From the NCBI RefSeq assembly GCF_003412465.1, contig NZ_QTJV01000006.1, positions 62,001 through 126,000 of the forward strand: a stretch of DNA of 64,000 nt, given 5' to 3'. Each line of letters begins with the position of its first letter. Position 1 is the first letter of the stretch. The position numbers were made by a program, and so were the translations under genes. Source of the stretch: Chitinophaga silvisoli (GTDB lineage: Bacteria > Bacteroidota > Bacteroidia > Chitinophagales > Chitinophagaceae). Positions 61,901 to 64,000 of the stretch are shown here, one piece after another. The notes under the pieces are model-generated. The model had not been told where the DNA came from. It worked only from the letters and a program-made list of their open reading frames with translations, and ran no database searches.

Positions 61901-64000
61901 ATACTATAATTGTCCCGAAGGTAATGGGCAAACTGGTTAGAGAGGGTATCCAGCTCCTGGTAACTAAGCTTTGCAGTGCCATATTCTACTGCTATCGCTG
62001 CCGGTGACTGCTTTACCTGTTGACTAAACAAATGCGCGATGGTGTCATTTTCCGGGTAGGCGACAGTTGTGTTATTGAAGCCTCTCGTTAACTGCTGGTA
62101 TTCTTCTTCCGTGAGATAGCTTAGTTCTCCAAGGGTTTGAGAAGGCCTGTTGACAGCATGGCCGATCAGGGTGTAAAAATGCTTAGCTAAACGGCTTATC
62201 TGTTCCTGATCGAAGATGTTGTGATTATAAGTAAAAGATACTTCCAGTGCATCACCGGGATTGACAGTGATGGAAAGGTTATAATTCGTTTGTTCAAGTA
62301 TGGTAGAACTAAGGAGTGTAAGGTGTGAAGAAGTATTAGCCTCCTCATTGCCTGTAATTTCCTGCACCGGGTAGTTCTCATACACCAGGATATGATCAAA
62401 GAGGTTTCTGCCAAGCTCACTTTCCGACTGTACTTCGGCTAACTGCACATAGTGATGTGCACTGCTTTCTATACTTTCCTGCTGTACTGATTGTAAAAGG
62501 CTGCTAACAGTGCAGGTATCATCGACCTTGATTCTTACGGGCACGGTGTTTATAAACAGACCGATCATATCTTCTATACCCGCTACTTCTCCCGGGCGAC
62601 CTGCTACTACTGCACCAAATACGACATCATCCGTATTATTATACCTGGCAAGTAATACGCCCCACATAGCCTGAATGAAGGTGCTTTCTGTAATACCCAG
62701 ATCGGCACAAAGATCCCGCAGCCTGCTACGAATGTCGCCAGCCAGCAGGAAACGTTCTTTCTCTGCTGTGAAATCGCCTGCTACATCTGTGCTTTTAGTG
62801 GGTATACTGCTCACCGACTCATAATCCGACAAATACTTTTTCCAGTAATCAAGGGTGGCCGGTTTGTCTTTTTTTGCCAACCAGTTGAAATATTCTGAAT
62901 AGGGTTGCACTGGTTTCATCTCAGGCATGATACCATCCAGCAGCCCATTATACACTTCAAAGAATTCTTTGATCAGGATACTGCCACACCAGCCATCCAT
63001 CAGGATATGATGGAAACTCCAGATAAACTCATAGTTATCGTCTCCAAGGCTCAGTATACCTAAGCGCATCTGGGAGCCTGCATGCAAATCGAATCCACGG
63101 GCACGATCAGAAGAACGATAGTCCTGTACTGCCGCTTCTATATCTCCATGGATAGTATCATAATGGAAGTTCCCTTTCACATTCTTTTGCACTACCTGCA
63201 ATAAGTTTTCTGTAAAGAATGTCCGCAGAACAGCATGACGGTCTACCAACATCTGATAGCTCTGTTCCAGCAAGGCAATATCTACCCGGCCACAGGCACG
63301 GAAGCTCATCTGCACAAAATAGGCAGCTGCATCCGGGTTGGTCAGCCAGTGATAATACAAACCTTGTTGTAAAGGGCTGAGGGGATAAACATCTTCGATT
63401 GTATAACGGGATGTGAGCTCAGCAAGTGCTGATATCGTTAAGTCTTTGCAGGTAAGATCGACCGGCGTTAAATGGACGCTTGTCTCCTGACTCAGGTGGC
63501 TGATCAGCGCTTCGAGGTGAAGGCGATACGAATCCAGTAATTGTGCAATAGTAGCAGCATGGTATTGCTGATTACTGTACGTGACAGAGAGTTGCAAGCG
63601 CCCCCCGGCCATCAGACCAGAGACATCCAGCAATACATCGCGTGCCAGTAATGGTGAAAAGTCATGTCCATGTGCTTCTGCTGAATAACTAAAATGAGCG
63701 GCAGTATCAGATGAAGCTATGTTATCGCCAAAGTCACCCAGGTAATTAAAACTCACTGCTGGCTGTAAATGACGGGCATGCCGTAACAGGCCATAGCCGA
63801 TTCCCTTATTAGGTACCCGGTGTAATTGTTCTTTTACACTTACCAGCTGCGCAACAGGATCTGCGTACCCCATATCCAGCACTACAGGATATAAAGAGGT
63901 AAACCAGCCAACAGTGCGGCTCACATCTACATCCATACCAATGTCTTCCCGACCATGCCCTTCCATCTGAACAGCAACGCGCTTAATGCCGAAGACTTCT
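55912..64000 (-). CDS. NRPS, 5' end beyond the window: (E)-C-A-T-E-C-A(Asn)-T
   Basis: Partial: the reading frame stays open through base 64000 (EVFGIKRVAVQ precedes the first Met at 63966), in the middle of an E domain. Numbering from 63966: rest of E (to about 190), C (HHILMDG 320), A (TSGSTGKPKG 780), T (GGDSIKS 1169), E (HHLVVDG 1342), C (1797), A (TSGSTAAPKG 2242), T (EAGGNSIM 2622). It therefore builds an unknown D-residue, another D-residue and Asn, then passes the chain to the KS of the next protein. The acidic C-terminal tail (EEEEIDRDQLLDDLNKFE) looks like a docking peptide. The starter module and operon promoter lie outside. Confidence 0.95.
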   Translation of the reverse strand, partial: EVFGIKRVAVQMEGHGREDIGMDVDVSRTVGWFTSLYPVVLDMGYADPVAQLVSVKEQLHRVPNKGIGYGLLRHARHLQPAVSFNYLGDFGDNIASSDTAAHFSYSAEAHGHDFSPLLARDVLLDVSGLMAGGRLQLSVTYSNQQYHAATIAQLLDSYRLHLEALISHLSQETSVHLTPVDLTCKDLTISALAELTSRYTIEDVYPLSPLQQGLYYHWLTNPDAAAYFVQMSFRACGRVDIALLEQSYQMLVDRHAVLRTFFTENLLQVVQKNVKGNFHYDTIHGDIEAAVQDYRSSDRARGFDLHAGSQMRLGILSLGDDNYEFIWSFHHILMDGWCGSILIKEFFEVYNGLLDGIMPEMKPVQPYSEYFNWLAKKDKPATLDYWKKYLSDYESVSSIPTKSTDVAGDFTAEKERFLLAGDIRSRLRDLCADLGITESTFIQAMWGVLLARYNNTDDVVFGAVVAGRPGEVAGIEDMIGLFINTVPVRIKVDDTCTVSSLLQSVQQESIESSAHHYVQLAEVQSESELGRNLFDHILVYENYPVQEITGNEEANTSSHLTLLSSTILEQTNYNLSITVNPGDALEVSFTYNHNIFDQEQISRLAKHFYTLIGHAVNRPSQTLGELSYLTEEEYQQLTRGFNNTTVAYPENDTIAHLFSQQVKQSPAAIAVEYGTAKLSYQELDTLSNQFAHYLRDNYSIAHEDLVGILLDRSEWMVITILGIIKSGAAYVPIDPSYPEERISYMLADSNARLLINEEELARFRTVAASYNSGLPASLPSPAHLAYVIYTSGSTGKPKGVMIEHRSLSARMQYFRDTYGTGPADNIIFYRSYSFDGAIEEYLLPIVTGAKCCIAPPDFKDNIVENLYDFIEKYSITKINMPPVLLQELMLAADEEASFRLRSLKHVVSGGDKLTVKTVNDFVTRFKTTLHNAYGPTENTDDSTNWPAHFLEASIVPIGKPVSCSSVYILDNHLRLLPVGVTGEICVGGDGLSRGYLNRPELTQEKFVANPYEPGQRIYLTGDVGRWLPDGNIEFLGRKDEQVKVRGYRIELGEIESLLLGHPGINSAVVVAREHVSGEKELVAYIVGDEGLTTADVRLYLGELLPSYMLPAHYVQLEELPLNPNGKIDRKRLPAPEGQDMGTGVSYLAPRNEMERQLVAVFEEVLHKHPIGIRDNFFVLGGDSIKSIQIASRLKQRGYRVTIQDILRYPELANLGKHIQVLSRIADQGLVTGIVPLGPIQASFLEHGPHDHKHHFNQSVLLKGNPRIDESRLRKALSALVLHHDALRMVYRQTAEGWLQENLGAEQGYHLEVHKTNDPLAYYEQLQSGFDLEHGPLLRAGLFHSDDADRLLLVIHHLVVDGVSWRILLEDLSTLYAQSTQGIAFSLPQKTDSFRYWQEQLHSFDVTHEAGYWSQITSTDLPLDHANGTNHVKDAVSVSFILDERTTATLQQHCYKAYRTEINDILLTALALSIEEVFNLTRVAIQMEGHGREDIGKDVDVSRTVGWFTTLYPVVLEMGYADQLAQLIGVKEQLHRIPNKGIGYGLLHPIPHVKARVSFNYLGEFGTATLNNQFFNHAAESHGHDFSPMLERDVLLGISGLIAAGRLQLTFTYSSQQYEASTIEKLSASYRHHLEALINKLSRETTEHITPVDLTYKSLQVAGLSELTADYTIEDIYPLSPLQEGLYYHWATHPQAPAYFEQVSYRIRGKLNIQLLEQAYQRLVSRHAVLRTFFTERLGDRLLQVVQKNVKGDFHYEIINGEIEEAVRAYRSADRSRGFRLDNGSQMRLCILDLGEDTYELIWSYHHILMDGWCSSILSKEFFDLYYGQTELKPVQAYANYFRWLEKQDKQLTLNYWRNYLQGYDTLSGLPKQSLSEVYQAQKYKLKIKSEGIKELCGKYGFTENTFIQGMWGVLLSKYNNTDDVVFGTTVSGRPAEVKGIEEMIGLFINTIPVRVPVHNKTIRTLLQELQQSNIESTPHHYVQLAEVQMESALGRNLFDHIIVFENYPVEEIVERSIQEHEKLSFLSYDSFEQTNYDLLLVVVPGEEIEIQFNYNVNKYAPALMERAANQLLVLIDQALHNPNQTVRELKILDEKEQHQLINEFNQTAVEYEQGTILSLFEQQVRNTPAATALIFQGKKLTYAELNASANQFAHYLHTSLGLHAGDLAGILLDRSEWMIISILGVLKSGAAYLPIDPAYPKSRIDYMLTDSGCKVLVDNEVLTQFKSDTHNYNSEVPPAKTNSEGLAYVIYTSGSTAAPKGCAITHGSLYNYIQWATSCYFTDLPCFGLFTSLSFDLTVTSIFCPLAKGGRLFLYDQDDEISGVLQHSFSIESGINSIKLTPSHISILEQLDLSSTTMTAAIVGGEEVTPKHVSILKKINPQIRIYNEYGPTEATVGCIVKELEENTPVLIGKPIANMHIYILDRYGDLSPVGVPGELYIGGSQLARGYLNNPALTGKKFLTDPFRENERIYKTGDLAAWLPDGNIRFLGRNDDQVKIRGYRISLGEIESALLDYPGVTTAAVIASGVENAERKLIAYFVAGTNETSAAIRKYMQDKFPAYMIPSHFVQMGSIPLTVNGKIDRRRLPAPGESSNETYVAPRNEIEEKLVVVWQQLLHRDKIGVEDNFFEAGGNSIMIIKLAKQTSAILNIEVNITLLFRYPTIKDLVDYVLQEQVLVEEEEIDRDQLLDDLNKFE
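58990..63420 (-). other. NRPS module C-A-T-E, substrate unclear (polar or basic)
   Basis: Pocket residues read as D-G-E-N-V-G-A-D-D-K. I know no exact match; the three acidic side chains (Glu in third, Asp in eighth and ninth place) suggest a basic or amine-bearing amino acid. The E domain is intact, so a D-residue is expected. Boundaries approximate. Confidence 0.7.

Overview
The window reads as chromosomal DNA of a Bacteroidota bacterium, most likely a Chitinophaga-like member of the Chitinophagaceae. That placement is inferred from codon and base use, weak ribosome-binding sites, the style of the NRPS modules and the accessory proteins. No rRNA, tRNA, integrase, insertion sequence or CRISPR array was found.

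Left part (1-10.2 kb): small unrelated units. A MACPF lipoprotein comes first. A tight three-gene plus-strand operon follows: a membrane protein with an internal duplication, a subtilisin-fold protease without a signal peptide, and a secreted or outer-membrane protein. After these come a Bacteroidota-type hypothetical protein, a secreted protein of unknown function, a bestrophin-type channel, an NADPH-FMN-reductase-like flavoprotein and a small acidic orphan. The gaps around the bestrophin and flavoprotein genes hold three different tandem-repeat arrays with units of about 71, 29 and 15 bp.

Right part (10.4-64 kb): one minus-strand operon-like series of eleven genes, running off the right edge at its 5' end. 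It encodes a hybrid NRPS/PKS assembly line. In the order of synthesis it reads: ...E | C-A-T-E | C-A(Asn)-T || KS-AT-KR-ACP | C-A(Ala)-T || KS-AT-KR-ACP || docking-C-A-T-E | C-A(Val)-T-E | C-A(Asn)-T-E | C-A(Thr)-T | C-A(Ala-like)-T-E | C || A(Asp)-T-E-TD. After the 7384-residue NRPS come a cyclic-peptide-type ABC exporter, a GT9-like protein, a type II thioesterase, a membrane-anchored penicillin-acylase-family hydrolase, a four-helix membrane protein and an SDR. The operon ends with the A-T-E-reductase protein and a clear intrinsic terminator.

Predicted product (inference from domain order and hand-read A-domain pocket residues): a peptide of at least nine amino acids rich in D-residues. 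It would hold two statine-like beta-hydroxy-gamma-amino acids (Asn+malonate and Ala+malonate) and be released reductively at an Asp, as an aldehyde, alcohol or cyclised imine. The exporter and acylase pair resembles the pyoverdine PvdE/PvdQ arrangement and suggests export of an acylated precursor that is trimmed outside the cytoplasm. The start of the assembly line, and so the N-terminal residues and any fatty acid, lies beyond base 64000.
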